Source of the DNA: an uncultured Lachnospiraceae bacterium
GTDB lineage: Bacteria > Bacillota > Clostridia > Lachnospirales > Lachnospiraceae
DNA length: 64,000 nucleotides
Direction of reading: 5' to 3'
NCBI GenBank assembly: GCA_910585995.1
Contig: CAJUGG010000045.1
Span: 4,736 to 68,735, forward strand
The position numbers and the translations under genes were made by a program. Position 1 is the stretch's first letter, and the number at the start of each line of letters is the position of its first letter. Below the pieces are notes generated by a model. The model did no database searches. It was not told where the DNA came from and saw nothing but the letters and a program-made list of their open reading frames with translations. Shown here in pieces: positions 1-9,317 of the stretch.

Positions 1-1088
1 TTCATGAGACCAGGCGCAGAGAGAAGGCGATGGAGCAGCTGAAAGTCTATTATGATGGTGAGAAAGCGTATGAATATCTGGCTGCAGCACTGGATTATTC
101 CAATCAGTTGATGGAACGCGAGTTCTATGTGATGCGCTTGGTATCCGATGCACAGGGATATGAGATGGATACGCTACCAGAAGAGATTCAGAAGGTGATC
201 TTAGAAGAAGATGACAGGCAGTTAAATGCAGAAGGACTGATGGAACGAGCGACGGAGATCGTATACAGCAGTGAGTATGAATACGCCAGAGCCAGGATTA
301 CGGAAAGTATTACGGATTCCATAGAAAGTATGCACGAAGTGACACATGACCGTATGATACGCAACGCAAATGCACTGGAGCTTACCATGAGGATACAGCG
401 TGGTCTGATGAGTATTCTTTTTGTGGAGACTGTGGTTACATTTTTGATGATCATTTTGTTGATTATCAAACCTTTGCGTATTTATGTAAACTGTATCAAA
501 GAAGAAAAACAGATGGAGATCACGGGTTCTTATGAATTTAAATATCTGGCTTTGACGTATAATGATATCTATGAACTGAATGCAGCCAATGAAGAGATGC
601 TGCGCTATCGGGCAGAACATGATCCGATGACGGGCATTATGAACCGGGGGGCTTTTGAAAATCTTAAAAAACTGATGGAAGTAAAAGCGATACCTTTGGC
701 TTTTTTGATCATCGATGTGGATAAGTTTAAATTGGTAAATGATAATTTTGGGCATGAAGTTGGAGATCTGGTATTGAAAAAAGTGGCAAAGCTTTTGCAG
801 GAAAGTTTTCGGGCGACAGATTATCCAGCCCGGATAGGAGGAGATGAATTTGCTGTGATCCTGACGGATATGACCGTAGAAATGCAGCCGGTGATAGAAG
901 GCAAGATACAGAAGATGAATGAGATTTTGATGAATCCAGAAGATGGCCTGCCCCAGGTGTCTCTGAGTGTGGGCGGGGCTTTTTCTGAAAAAGGATTTAC
1001 AGAGGATCTGTACAAGAGGGCGGATGTGGCCTTGTATGAAGTGAAAGAACATGGCCGCTGCGGATGCAGATTTTGCCAGGAGAACTGA
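1..1088 (+). CDS. GGDEF diguanylate cyclase, 5'-truncated by window edge
   Basis: Predicted membrane-bound diguanylate cyclase that makes cyclic di-GMP from two GTP. The frame is open through the window start, so the N-terminus is missing; the first in-frame ATG is at 30. Numbered from that ATG, a mostly helical sensor-like region (1-120) is followed by one membrane segment (about 126-147) and a C-terminal GGDEF domain. The GGDEF motif is intact at 270-274, with the metal-binding Asp in DVDKFK near 229. RATD at 261-264 lies five residues before GGDEF, the position of the product-inhibition I-site (RxxD). Activity is therefore expected. The signal sensed cannot be told from the visible part. 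Confidence 0.9.
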   Translation, partial: HETRRREKAMEQLKVYYDGEKAYEYLAAALDYSNQLMEREFYVMRLVSDAQGYEMDTLPEEIQKVILEEDDRQLNAEGLMERATEIVYSSEYEYARARITESITDSIESMHEVTHDRMIRNANALELTMRIQRGLMSILFVETVVTFLMIILLIIKPLRIYVNCIKEEKQMEITGSYEFKYLALTYNDIYELNAANEEMLRYRAEHDPMTGIMNRGAFENLKKLMEVKAIPLAFLIIDVDKFKLVNDNFGHEVGDLVLKKVAKLLQESFRATDYPARIGGDEFAVILTDMTVEMQPVIEGKIQKMNEILMNPEDGLPQVSLSVGGAFSEKGFTEDLYKRADVALYEVKEHGRCGCRFCQEN

Positions 1089-1109
1089 GGGAAAAGAAAA
1101 TCCGACGGC

Positions 1110-1138
1110 TTGACAAAATCTGCAAAACGGGATATACT
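1110..1138 (+). promoter_or_regulatory. Sigma-A promoter upstream of SRP RNA
   Basis: TTGACA (1110-1115) and TATACT (1133-1138) with exact 17-bp spacing. It is the best promoter upstream of the SRP RNA. It would start about 110 nt before the mature 5' end, implying a processed leader. Confidence 0.75.
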
Positions 1139-1143
1139 AAGCC

Positions 1144-1236
1144 ATGATGCCACGGATTGCTCCGCATTTCATGCTCAAAAATCCTCTTGCAAGCAAGCTT
1201 ACATCGGGTTTCTTGACCTTTTGCCCATGGCATCAT
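1144..1236 (+). other. Leader bounded by 9-bp inverted repeat, between promoter and SRP RNA
   Basis: ATGATGCCA at 1144-1152 is complementary to TGGCATCAT at 1228-1236, so the leader between the promoter and the SRP RNA can close into one domain. It may be a processing leader or a separate small RNA. I do not recognise a known family. Confidence 0.35.
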
Positions 1237-1255
1237 ATTCATATTGTCATAAGAT

Positions 1256-1520
1256 TTCCGCGCAGCTGGGGAAGTGGCGGCGCCCTGTACCTACAATCCG
1301 CCATAGTAGGAGTGATATCCTGCCTCGGACCGGACGTTCGGAAGCTGCCCTGTATAAGTGGCGTTGATGTTTGGGTCTTACGCAACAGGAACCCGTGAAC
1401 CGTGTCAGGTTGGGAACAAAGCAGCACTAAGCGGGAGCTCGTGTGTGCCGTAAGGGTGCCTGGGCTGAGCTAACTGTACAGGTAACGTTTCGGGCTATGG
1501 TTCAAAGCAGGATGCGCGGA
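1256..1520 (+). ncRNA. ffs: Signal recognition particle RNA (large, Bacillus type)
   Basis: The RNA scaffold of the signal recognition particle, which binds Ffh and targets nascent membrane and secreted proteins. The conserved apical part is clear around 1395-1490: the GTGAACCGTGTCAGG segment, the GGGAACAAAGCAGCACTAAG loop region, then GTGTGCCG and GGGTGCCTGGGC. The ends are set by TCCGCGCA (1256-1263) pairing with TGCGCGGA (1513-1520), giving about 265 nt, close to the 271-nt Bacillus subtilis scRNA with its Alu domain. A T-rich tract follows at 1521. In many Firmicutes this gene lies beside dnaX; here dnaX is 15 kb away. Confidence 0.92.
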
Positions 1521-1532
1521 TTTTTATTCATA

Positions 1533-1568
1533 ACAATAGGTTTGCTGGCAAAGCCTGCAATCTATTGT
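1533..1568. repeat. 36-bp dispersed hairpin repeat, copy 1
   Basis: Imperfect palindrome with ACAATAG/CTATTGT outer arms and TTGC.GGC/GCC.GCAA inner arms. A second copy of identical length with two substitutions lies at 26774-26809. Both sit at the 3' end of a minus-strand gene, here directly after the dacF-like stop. It probably acts as a transcription end for dacF and perhaps for the convergent SRP RNA, but lacks a clean U-tract on the minus side. Confidence 0.7.
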
Positions 1569-1570
1569 TT

Positions 1571-3088
1571 CTATCTTTTATTTCTTTTTCTGCTCTTATA
1601 TCGTCTTCGGTTTGTATTCAGAAAAGAATTTTTATCATTTCTCCATTGATTCCACCTATGAACAGGATTGAGATCCACATCGTGCTCTTTGGCGATGCGA
1701 ACCAGCAAAAAGATCACAGATGCTGCAAGCAGAAGTGAAAAGGCGACGATCCCCACATCTCTTAGATTGATCTTGATCAAACGGACTTCGTCTTCTTTTG
1801 GAGTTGTCCCATCTTCAGGTGACGAAGAAGCAGCCGCATCTTCATCTGTTTCCTGAAACTCAAAATCCTGGATCTGTTCCGGGGTCAGATAGAGGCTGGT
1901 GGAGCCGACAGGCTGTCCGGCATAGGTATAGCTGAGCGTGGCGATATTTTGGGCATCACCACTGTCTAAAAATTCAAGTTTTGGCGAGGCATCGGCAAAT
2001 TCTGCGGATACCGGGAGTACCAGATAACCTTCCGGGTCCAGTTCGATCATAGGTTCCGGATTGCCAAAGACAGTGCTGCCAGTGTCAAAAAGTCCACTCT
2101 GTCCAATGGAAAAATTCGTTTCATTTTCTGCAATATTTACTTTGTGAAAATTTTCACTTGCATAGTTTAAAAGGCTGGCGGTATCGGTATAGACAGGCAC
2201 TCCCCGCTCGGCACCGCCTTGTGTCTTCATGGTGACAACGATCAGATCCATACCGTTTCGGTTGGCGCAAGTTACCAGAGTATTTAAAGCGACCGTAGTA
2301 TAGCCATTTTTTCCGGCAAATACGGTGTCGTCGAGATATCGGGAAGTTTTGTAGTTGGAGATCATATAGTGATGATTATTCATCAGAAGCTCTTCGGATT
2401 TTTTGTTGGTGGCGCGTAAGGTGTAGCGCGGCGTACTGCTGATCTGACGAAATTTATCATGTTTGATAGCTTCTCTGGTGATCAGGGCCATATCATGGGC
2501 AGTGGTGTAGTGGTTGTCGTCCGGAAGACCATGAGGATTGACAAAATGGGTGTTGGTACAGCCAAGCTCTGCGGCGCGCTGATTCATCATATCTGCAAAG
2601 GCTTCGATAGAGCCGGCCGTGTGTTCAGCGATGGCATTGGAACACTCGTTGGCGGATTCTAGTAAGATGGCATAGAGACATTCTTCCACGGTCAGAATTT
2701 CTCCTTCATCTCTTGCGATATGGCTGCTGTTGTAGTCGATGGAAAAAACTGCGTTGTGGGAAAAGGTGACTTCTTCTGACAGGTCCAGATGCTCCAAGGC
2801 CAAAAGGACGGTCATGATCTTAGTAATGCTGGCGGGATACATCTGCTGATCCATATTTTTATTGTAGAGAACCGTTCCTGTGGCAGCTTCGATAACAACC
2901 GCACTCTCTGCATAGATCTGCGGGCCAGCCGGCCAGTTCTCCCATCCATTGGACTGGATCTCCATATTGTAGCGATCTTCAGATGCGACAGCAGGGTCTT
3001 CAGTGGCGAGAACCGGGATGGAAAAAACGGTGGAAAGAGTGAGAGAACACACAAGAAGGGACAGTTTACATTTATTAAAAAATTTCAT
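1571..3088 (-). CDS. D-alanyl-D-alanine carboxypeptidase (PBP5/DacF family)
   Basis: Secreted, membrane-anchored DD-carboxypeptidase that trims the terminal D-Ala of peptidoglycan stem peptides. It has a signal peptide (1-29, ending VLA), the penicillin-binding catalytic SxxK motif (SITK, 87-90), the SxN motif as SAN (145-147) and the third motif as KNG (260-262), where most relatives have KTG. A C-terminal beta domain and one membrane helix (about 444-466) with a basic tail follow. The 505-residue length is long for the family because of an acidic linker near residue 425. A ribosome site (AGAGGTA) lies 5 nt before the ATG. The gene runs divergently from the T-box-ileS unit. DacF and DacB cannot be separated here. 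Confidence 0.9.
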   Translation of the reverse strand: MKFFNKCKLSLLVCSLTLSTVFSIPVLATEDPAVASEDRYNMEIQSNGWENWPAGPQIYAESAVVIEAATGTVLYNKNMDQQMYPASITKIMTVLLALEHLDLSEEVTFSHNAVFSIDYNSSHIARDEGEILTVEECLYAILLESANECSNAIAEHTAGSIEAFADMMNQRAAELGCTNTHFVNPHGLPDDNHYTTAHDMALITREAIKHDKFRQISSTPRYTLRATNKKSEELLMNNHHYMISNYKTSRYLDDTVFAGKNGYTTVALNTLVTCANRNGMDLIVVTMKTQGGAERGVPVYTDTASLLNYASENFHKVNIAENETNFSIGQSGLFDTGSTVFGNPEPMIELDPEGYLVLPVSAEFADASPKLEFLDSGDAQNIATLSYTYAGQPVGSTSLYLTPEQIQDFEFQETDEDAAASSSPEDGTTPKEDEVRLIKINLRDVGIVAFSLLLAASVIFLLVRIAKEHDVDLNPVHRWNQWRNDKNSFLNTNRRRYKSRKRNKR

Positions 3089-3256
3089 TTAGATACCTCT
3101 ATTCTGGAATAATACGTACAGTAGATGAAAAACACACCTACAGCACTGACTTTTGGAAATGCTTCTATTATTATAGATGATTTGCATAAACGGCGCAAGG
3201 CTCAAGAGAAAATCTTCAGAAAGTTAAAAGTTCCGCCTAATTTCCCCTCAAAAACC

Positions 3257-3286
3257 TTGACAAAGTGGAGGAGGGGATTTTATAAT
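3257..3286 (+). promoter_or_regulatory. Sigma-A promoter of the ileS T-box transcript
   Basis: TTGACA (3257-3262) and TATAAT (3281-3286), 18-bp spacer. The T-box leader begins a few bases downstream. Confidence 0.85.
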
Positions 3287-3292
3287 GGCTAA

Positions 3293-3540
3293 TATATAAA
3301 AGCTGTGACGAAGACAGTAGAAATGCATGGAAATTTTCAGCGAGCCAGGGAGGGTGAGAGCCTGGTAAGAGTACAGGATTTTGAAGATCACTTCTGAGCT
3401 GCGGGCTGAAAGCGATGGTGAGTAGGTGCCGACGGAGTTCCTCCGTTACAGGGAGCGCATATGCTGGTATGTCGTAAGAGGTGGTAGATTTAAGAGGCTT
3501 ATCCTGGCTTCGTCCTGTTACAGGGCGGAGCCTTTTAAAT
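3293..3540 (+). promoter_or_regulatory. T-box riboswitch leader of ileS (isoleucine specifier)
   Basis: A tRNA-sensing leader that lets transcription into ileS continue when uncharged tRNA-Ile is bound. Stem I features are visible: GACGAAGACAGTAG near the base, the AGCGAGCC...GGTGAGAGCC distal loops, and a specifier loop GAAGATCACTTCTGAGC with ATC at 3387-3389 (Ile). The antiterminator bulge region is GTGGTAG at 3481-3487; its TGGT suits the ACCA end of tRNA-Ile. The usual CCGCG after TGGTA is absent and replaced by an AT-rich stretch. The terminator is a GC hairpin at 3506-3532 followed by TTTT. Confidence 0.87.
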
Positions 3541-3560
3541 TTTAAGAGGAGGTAACAGAG

Positions 3561-6500
3561 ATGTACAGTAAAGTGAATACGGACATGAATTTCGTGGAAC
3601 GCGAAAAAAAAGTGGAACAATTCTGGAAAGAGCATGATACGTTTCAAAAGAGTATGGAACGTCGTAAAGATGGCCCTACCTATACGTTTTATGACGGTCC
3701 GCCTACGGCAAATGGAAAACCACATATCGGCCATGTGCTGACGCGCGTGATCAAAGATATGATCCCCAGATACCGTACGATGAAAGGGTATATGGTTCCA
3801 AGAAAGGCAGGCTGGGACACTCATGGGCTTCCGGTGGAGCTGGAAGTGGAGAAACTCTTAGGGCTGGACGGCAAAGAGCAGATCGAAGAGTATGGTCTGG
3901 CGCCATTTATTGATAAATGTAAGGAGAGCGTCTGGAAATACAAAGGCATGTGGGAGGATTTTTCAGGAACCGTTGGTTTCTGGGCAGATATGGATGATCC
4001 ATATGTGACCTATCATGATGATTTTATCGAGTCGGAATGGTGGGCACTGAAGACGATCTGGGACAAGGGTCTTTTGTACAAGGGCTTTAAGATTGTGCCC
4101 TATTGTCCAAGGTGCGGGACGCCTCTGTCCTCTCATGAGGTGGCGCAGGGATACCGCGATGTCAAAGAACGTTCAGCGATTGCACGTTTTAAGGTGAAAG
4201 GGGAAGACGCTTATATCCTGGCATGGACCACCACACCGTGGACGCTGCCCTCTAATGTGGCACTCTGTGTCAATCCGGTAGAGGATTATGTGAAAGTAAA
4301 AGCAGCAGACGGCTATGTCTACTATCTGGCAGAAGCCCTCTTAGATACAGTGCTTGGAAAGCTTGGCACAGAAGAGACCAAGGCTTATGAGGTACTGGAG
4401 CATTATACAGGCAAAGACCTGGAATATAAAGAATATGAACCCCTGTTTACATGCGCGGCAGAAGTGGCCGAGAAACAGCATAAAAAGGGACATTATGTAA
4501 CCTGCGATTCCTATGTAACGCTTACAGATGGTACAGGTGTAGTGCATATCGCACCAGCGTTTGGTGAGGATGATGCCAAAGTGGGACGTGCCTATGATCT
4601 GCCTTTTGTACAACTGGTGGACGGCAAAGGAAATATGACCGAAGAGACGCCGTTTGCCGGACTGTTTGTCAAGAAAGCGGATCCAGAGGTCTTAAAAGAT
4701 CTGGATGCAAGAGGACTGCTCTTTGATGCGCCCAAGTTTGAGCATAGTTATCCGCACTGCTGGCGCTGTGACACTCCTTTGATCTACTATGCAAGAGAAT
4801 CCTGGTTTATTAAGATGACAGCGGTTCGGGATGATCTGATCCGCAACAATAACAGCATCAACTGGATTCCGGAAAGCATTGGAAAAGGCCGTTTTGGTGA
4901 CTGGCTGGAAAATATCCAGGACTGGGGGATTAGCCGGAACCGTTACTGGGGTACGCCTCTGAATATCTGGGAGTGCGAAGGATGCGGATATATGGAGAGC
5001 ATCGGTTCTCGTCAGGAATTAAAAGAACGTAGCGGCGACGAGAAAGCCTTGACAGTAGAGCTGCATCGCCCGTATGTGGACGAGATCACCTGTACTTGTC
5101 CGAAATGTCAGAAGACGATGAGGCGTGTGCCGGAAGTGATCGACTGCTGGTTTGACTCTGGTGCCATGCCATTTGCCCAGCATCATTACCCATTTGAAAA
5201 TAAACAGACGTTCGATGAGCAGTTTCCGGCGCAGTTTATCTCTGAAGCTGTGGACCAGACCAGGGGATGGTTCTATTCGCTGCTGGCAGAATCTACTTTA
5301 TTATTTAACAAAGCACCTTATGAGAATGTTATCGTATTAGGGCACGTGCAGGATGAAAATGGACAGAAGATGAGTAAGTCCAAGGGAAATGCCGTGGATC
5401 CTTTTGATGCATTGGCTACTTATGGAGCGGATGCGATTCGCTGGTATTTCTATATCAACAGTGCCCCATGGCTGCCCAACCGTTTTCATGGCAAAGCAGT
5501 ACAGGAAGGACAGCGGAAATTTATGGGTACGCTGTGGAATACGTACGCGTTCTTTGTACTGTATGCCAATATTGACGAGTTTGATGCGACAAAATATACA
5601 CTGGATTATGAGTCTTTATCCATCATGGACCGCTGGCTTCTGTCCAAACTGAATACGGTGGTGGACGCAGTGGATAAGAACCTGGAGAACTACCGTATTC
5701 CGGAAGCGGCGAGAGCTTTGCAGGATTTTGTGGATGAGATGAGCAACTGGTATGTGAGAAGGAGCCGGGAGCGCTTCTGGGCGAAAGGGATGGAGCAGGA
5801 CAAGATCAACGCCTATATGACCCTGTATACTGCTTTGGTGACGATCGCAAAGGCTGCTGCGCCTATGATTCCTTTTATGACAGAAGATATTTACCGGAAT
5901 CTGGTGTGCAGTATCGACAAAGAAGCGCCGGAGAGCGTGCATTTATGCGATTTTCCACAGGTTCACAGGGAGATGATCAGTGAAGAGTTAGAAGCGGCTA
6001 TGGAGGAGATCTTAGATATCGTTGTGATGGGCCGCGCAGCCCGCAATACGGCCAATATCAAGAACCGCCAGCCGATCCAGACCATGTATGTCCGTTCGAA
6101 TATGGAGCTTTCTAACACTTATACGACGATTATCAAAGAGGAACTCAATGTAAAAGAGATCATCTTCAAAAAAGACCTCAGCGATTTTGTCGATTATACC
6201 TTTAAACCGCAGTTAAAGACGGTAGGACCAAAATACGGAAAGCTGTTAAATGGAATCCGCAGCCATTTGTCTGCACTTGACGGAAGAAAAGCAATGGAGG
6301 AGCTGAATCAGGCAGGCAGTCTCTCATTTGACATCGATGGGCAGAACGTGGTATTATTAAAAGAGGATCTTCTTATTGATACGGCGCAGATGGAAGGATA
6401 TGTGACAGAAGAGAATAGCCGTGTGACGGTGGTGCTGGACACAAACCTGAGTGAAGATCTGATTGAGGAGGGCTTTGTCCGCGAGATCATCAGTAAGATT

Positions 6501-6716
6501 CAGACCATGCGCAAGGAAGCCGGATTCGAGGTGATGGATAAGATTCATGTATTCTGCAGCGGCAATGACCGGATCGCAGGCTATATGGAGCGTTACCGTG
6601 ATGATATCCAAAATGATGTGATGGCATCAGATCTTCTCTTTGATACGGCAAAGGGATATGTAAAGGAATGGAATATCAACGGAGAATCCGTGACACTTGG
6701 CGTGGAAAAGCAGTAA
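3561..6716 (+). CDS. ileS: Isoleucyl-tRNA synthetase (long, type 2-like)
   Basis: Charges tRNA-Ile with isoleucine in the cytoplasm. Class I signature motifs are HIGH (55-58, in PPTANGKPHIGH) and KMSKS (603-607). Between them lies the editing domain with WTTTPWTLPSN. Cysteine pairs CPRC, CEGC and CPKC suggest structural zinc sites. At 1051 residues, with the GWDTHGLPVELEVEK segment, it resembles the long IleRS type 2 clade rather than the roughly 930-residue type 1. That clade is generally less sensitive to mupirocin; this is family knowledge, not shown here. GAGGAGG lies upstream of the ATG. It is controlled by the T-box in front, and glgP follows by 13 bp. Confidence 0.97.
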   Translation: MYSKVNTDMNFVEREKKVEQFWKEHDTFQKSMERRKDGPTYTFYDGPPTANGKPHIGHVLTRVIKDMIPRYRTMKGYMVPRKAGWDTHGLPVELEVEKLLGLDGKEQIEEYGLAPFIDKCKESVWKYKGMWEDFSGTVGFWADMDDPYVTYHDDFIESEWWALKTIWDKGLLYKGFKIVPYCPRCGTPLSSHEVAQGYRDVKERSAIARFKVKGEDAYILAWTTTPWTLPSNVALCVNPVEDYVKVKAADGYVYYLAEALLDTVLGKLGTEETKAYEVLEHYTGKDLEYKEYEPLFTCAAEVAEKQHKKGHYVTCDSYVTLTDGTGVVHIAPAFGEDDAKVGRAYDLPFVQLVDGKGNMTEETPFAGLFVKKADPEVLKDLDARGLLFDAPKFEHSYPHCWRCDTPLIYYARESWFIKMTAVRDDLIRNNNSINWIPESIGKGRFGDWLENIQDWGISRNRYWGTPLNIWECEGCGYMESIGSRQELKERSGDEKALTVELHRPYVDEITCTCPKCQKTMRRVPEVIDCWFDSGAMPFAQHHYPFENKQTFDEQFPAQFISEAVDQTRGWFYSLLAESTLLFNKAPYENVIVLGHVQDENGQKMSKSKGNAVDPFDALATYGADAIRWYFYINSAPWLPNRFHGKAVQEGQRKFMGTLWNTYAFFVLYANIDEFDATKYTLDYESLSIMDRWLLSKLNTVVDAVDKNLENYRIPEAARALQDFVDEMSNWYVRRSRERFWAKGMEQDKINAYMTLYTALVTIAKAAAPMIPFMTEDIYRNLVCSIDKEAPESVHLCDFPQVHREMISEELEAAMEEILDIVVMGRAARNTANIKNRQPIQTMYVRSNMELSNTYTTIIKEELNVKEIIFKKDLSDFVDYTFKPQLKTVGPKYGKLLNGIRSHLSALDGRKAMEELNQAGSLSFDIDGQNVVLLKEDLLIDTAQMEGYVTEENSRVTVVLDTNLSEDLIEEGFVREIISKIQTMRKEAGFEVMDKIHVFCSGNDRIAGYMERYRDDIQNDVMASDLLFDTAKGYVKEWNINGESVTLGVEKQ

Positions 6717-6729
6717 AAGGAGGAAAAGG

Positions 6730-9195
6730 ATGGCCAAGCGAGAGTTTAACAAAGAATTTTTTATCAGAAGTGTGAAGTACAATGTGCGTACGTTGTTCCG
6801 CAGGGAGATCGAGGAGGCAAGTCAGCAGCAGATCTTCCAGGCAGTGGGATATGCGGTAAAGGATGCGATCATGGATGCCTGGATCGCTACCCAGAAAGAG
6901 TATGAAAAAAAAGATCCCAAGATTGTCTACTATATGTCCATGGAGTTTTTGATGGGTCGTGCGCTGGGTAACAATTTGATTAACCTTACGTTTTATGACG
7001 AGGTGAAAGATGCATTAGAAGAGATCGGACTGGATCTGAATGTGATCGAGGATCAGGAGCCGGATGCAGCACTTGGCAATGGCGGTCTTGGCCGTCTGGC
7101 TGCCTGCTTTTTGGATTCTCTGGCGACACTTGGATATGCAGCGTACGGCTGTGGTATCCGCTATCACTATGGTATGTTTAAGCAGAAGATCGAGAAAGGC
7201 TATCAGGTGGAAGTGCCGGATATGTGGCTGAAGAACGGCAATCCTTTTGAACTTCGTCGTCCAGAGTATGCTAAGACTGTAAAATTCGGCGGATATGTCC
7301 GGATTGAAAATAAAGATGGCAAGAATCAGTTTATTCAGGAGGGATATCAGTCGGTACTGGCAGTGCCGGTGGATCTTCCGATCGTGGGTTATGGCAACAA
7401 TGTGATCAACTGCCTGCGGATCTGGGATGCAGAGGCGATTAACTCTTTTGAGCTGAATCATTTTGACAAGGGTGAGTACAATAAGGCGGTGGAGCAGGAG
7501 AACTTAGCCCGTAACCTGGTAGAGGTGCTCTATCCCAATGACAACCATATGGCAGGAAAAGAGCTGCGTCTGAAACAGCAGTATTTCTTTGTGTCTGCCA
7601 GTGTGCAGGCGGCAGTTGACCGCTATATGAGAGCACATGATGATGTGCACAAATTTTATGAAAAAGCTACTTTCCAGATGAATGACACGCATCCGACTGT
7701 AGCAGTGGCAGAGCTGATGCGCGTGCTGATGGATGAGTATGGACTGAATTGGGAGGAAGCCTGGGAGATAACGACCAAGACCTGTGCTTATACCAACCAT
7801 ACCATTATGTCTGAGGCGCTGGAGAAATGGCCGATTGAACTGTTCTCAAGACTGCTTCCGCGTATCTATCAGATCGTGGAGGAGATCAACCGCAGATTTG
7901 TCATAGAGATTCAGAAAAAATATCCCAATGACTATGAGAAAGTCAAGAAGATGGCGATTATCATGGATGGCCAGGTGAAGATGGCGCATCTGGCGATTGC
8001 GGCTGGCTATTCTGTCAACGGTGTGGCAAGACTGCATACAGAGATCCTGAAGAACCAGGAGCTGAAAGACTTCTATGAGATGATGCCGCAGAAATTCAAC
8101 AACAAGACCAACGGCATCACCCAGAGACGCTTCCTGCTCCACGGCAACCCGCTTCTGGCAAAATGGGTGACAACCCATGTGGGAGACGAGTGGATCACTG
8201 ATCTGTCCAAGATCAAAGGATTGGTCGTCTATGCGGATGATGAAAAGGCACAGCATGAGTTTATGAATATCAAGTATCAGAACAAAGTGCGCCTTGCAAA
8301 ATATATCAAAGAGCACAACGGTGTGGATGTGGATCCGCGCTCGATCTTCGATGTGCAGGTGAAGCGTCTGCATGAGTATAAGAGACAGCTTTTAAATATT
8401 CTCCATGTGATGTATCTGTACAACCAGATCAAAGAGCATCCGGAGATGGAATTTTATCCTAGGACCTTTATCTTTGGTGCAAAAGCAGCAGCGGGCTATA
8501 TGAGAGCAAAACTGACCATCAAGCTGATCAACTCCGTGGCAGATGTGGTCAACAACGATGCTTCGATCAAAGGTAAGCTGAAAGTGGTATTTATCGAAGA
8601 TTACAGAGTGTCCAATGCAGAGTGGATCTTTGCGGCGGCTGATGTGTCTGAGCAGATCTCCACGGCTTCCAAAGAAGCTTCTGGAACTGGCAATATGAAA
8701 TTTATGTTAAATGGTGCTCTGACCCTTGGTACGATGGATGGAGCGAATGTGGAGATCGTGGAAGAAGTCGGTGCAGAGAATGCCTTTATCTTTGGTATGA
8801 GTTCTGACGAAGTCATCGAACTGGAGAAGAAAGGCGGCTATGATCCGTCACAGCTATTTAACACTGACCAGGATATCCGTCAGGTACTGATGCAGCTAAT
8901 CAATGGGGCATTCTCTCCTAATGAGCCGGAGAGATTCCGTGAGCTGTACAACTCTCTGCTGATCGACGGCGGCTACAACCGTCCTGACCCCTATTTTATC
9001 CTGAAAGACTTCCGCTCCTATGCCGAGGCACAGAAGCGCGTAGAGGCTGCTTACAGAGATGAAAAGGGCTGGGCAAGAAGTGCGATCCTGAATGTGGCTT
9101 GTTCTGGAAAATTCACTTCTGACCGTACTATCCAGGAGTATGTGGATGAGATCTGGAAGCTCGATAAGGTAAAAGTTACGATTCCAAAGAGCTAA
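6730..9195 (+). CDS. glgP: Glycogen/starch/maltodextrin phosphorylase
   Basis: Releases glucose 1-phosphate from alpha-1,4-glucans using phosphate and PLP. The C-terminal PLP segment KEASGTGNMKF is intact, with the Schiff-base Lys at about residue 657, followed by the family-typical LTLGTMDGANVE. Length 821 residues is normal for GT35. I place the start at the ATG at 6730 because AAAAGGAGG sits 6 nt upstream. A longer frame from 6697 would overlap ileS and add only a basic, non-conserved tail. The gap to ileS is 13 bp, so the two are probably co-transcribed. A hairpin after the stop ends the unit. Confidence 0.96.
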   Translation: MAKREFNKEFFIRSVKYNVRTLFRREIEEASQQQIFQAVGYAVKDAIMDAWIATQKEYEKKDPKIVYYMSMEFLMGRALGNNLINLTFYDEVKDALEEIGLDLNVIEDQEPDAALGNGGLGRLAACFLDSLATLGYAAYGCGIRYHYGMFKQKIEKGYQVEVPDMWLKNGNPFELRRPEYAKTVKFGGYVRIENKDGKNQFIQEGYQSVLAVPVDLPIVGYGNNVINCLRIWDAEAINSFELNHFDKGEYNKAVEQENLARNLVEVLYPNDNHMAGKELRLKQQYFFVSASVQAAVDRYMRAHDDVHKFYEKATFQMNDTHPTVAVAELMRVLMDEYGLNWEEAWEITTKTCAYTNHTIMSEALEKWPIELFSRLLPRIYQIVEEINRRFVIEIQKKYPNDYEKVKKMAIIMDGQVKMAHLAIAAGYSVNGVARLHTEILKNQELKDFYEMMPQKFNNKTNGITQRRFLLHGNPLLAKWVTTHVGDEWITDLSKIKGLVVYADDEKAQHEFMNIKYQNKVRLAKYIKEHNGVDVDPRSIFDVQVKRLHEYKRQLLNILHVMYLYNQIKEHPEMEFYPRTFIFGAKAAAGYMRAKLTIKLINSVADVVNNDASIKGKLKVVFIEDYRVSNAEWIFAAADVSEQISTASKEASGTGNMKFMLNGALTLGTMDGANVEIVEEVGAENAFIFGMSSDEVIELEKKGGYDPSQLFNTDQDIRQVLMQLINGAFSPNEPERFRELYNSLLIDGGYNRPDPYFILKDFRSYAEAQKRVEAAYRDEKGWARSAILNVACSGKFTSDRTIQEYVDEIWKLDKVKVTIPKS

Positions 9196-9217
9196 ATCAT
9201 AAGATTATCAGATAATA

Positions 9218-9262
9218 AGATGGCTGGGGCTGTCCAAAACAGGACGCTTCAGCTATCTTTTT
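9218..9262 (+). terminator. Terminator after glgP
   Basis: GATGGCTG...GGGCTGTCC pairs with GGACGCTTC...CAGCTATC around a short A-rich loop, followed by a T-tract (CTTTTTG). Confidence 0.8.
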
Positions 9263-9266
9263 GTAT

Positions 9267-9297
9267 GGTCATAGATCTGCCGCCTCCTGCATAGACT
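9267..9297 (+). promoter_or_regulatory. SigE-type sporulation promoter of spoIID
   Basis: GGTCATAG (9267-9274) and CATAGACT (9290-9297) with a 15-bp spacer. The -10 matches the mother-cell SigE consensus CATACAMT at all but one base, and the -35 resembles that of B. subtilis spoIID. Transcription should occur only in sporulating mother cells. Confidence 0.72.
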
Positions 9298-9317
9298 GAT
9301 AGGAGGGTATCTATCCG

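Noticed and set aside
1110..1398. Short plus-strand reading frames (85 and 84 residues)
   Set aside because: They lie in the SRP RNA and its leader and have no ribosome sites.
3237..3824. 195-residue minus-strand frame
   Set aside because: It runs antisense through the T-box leader and the ileS start.
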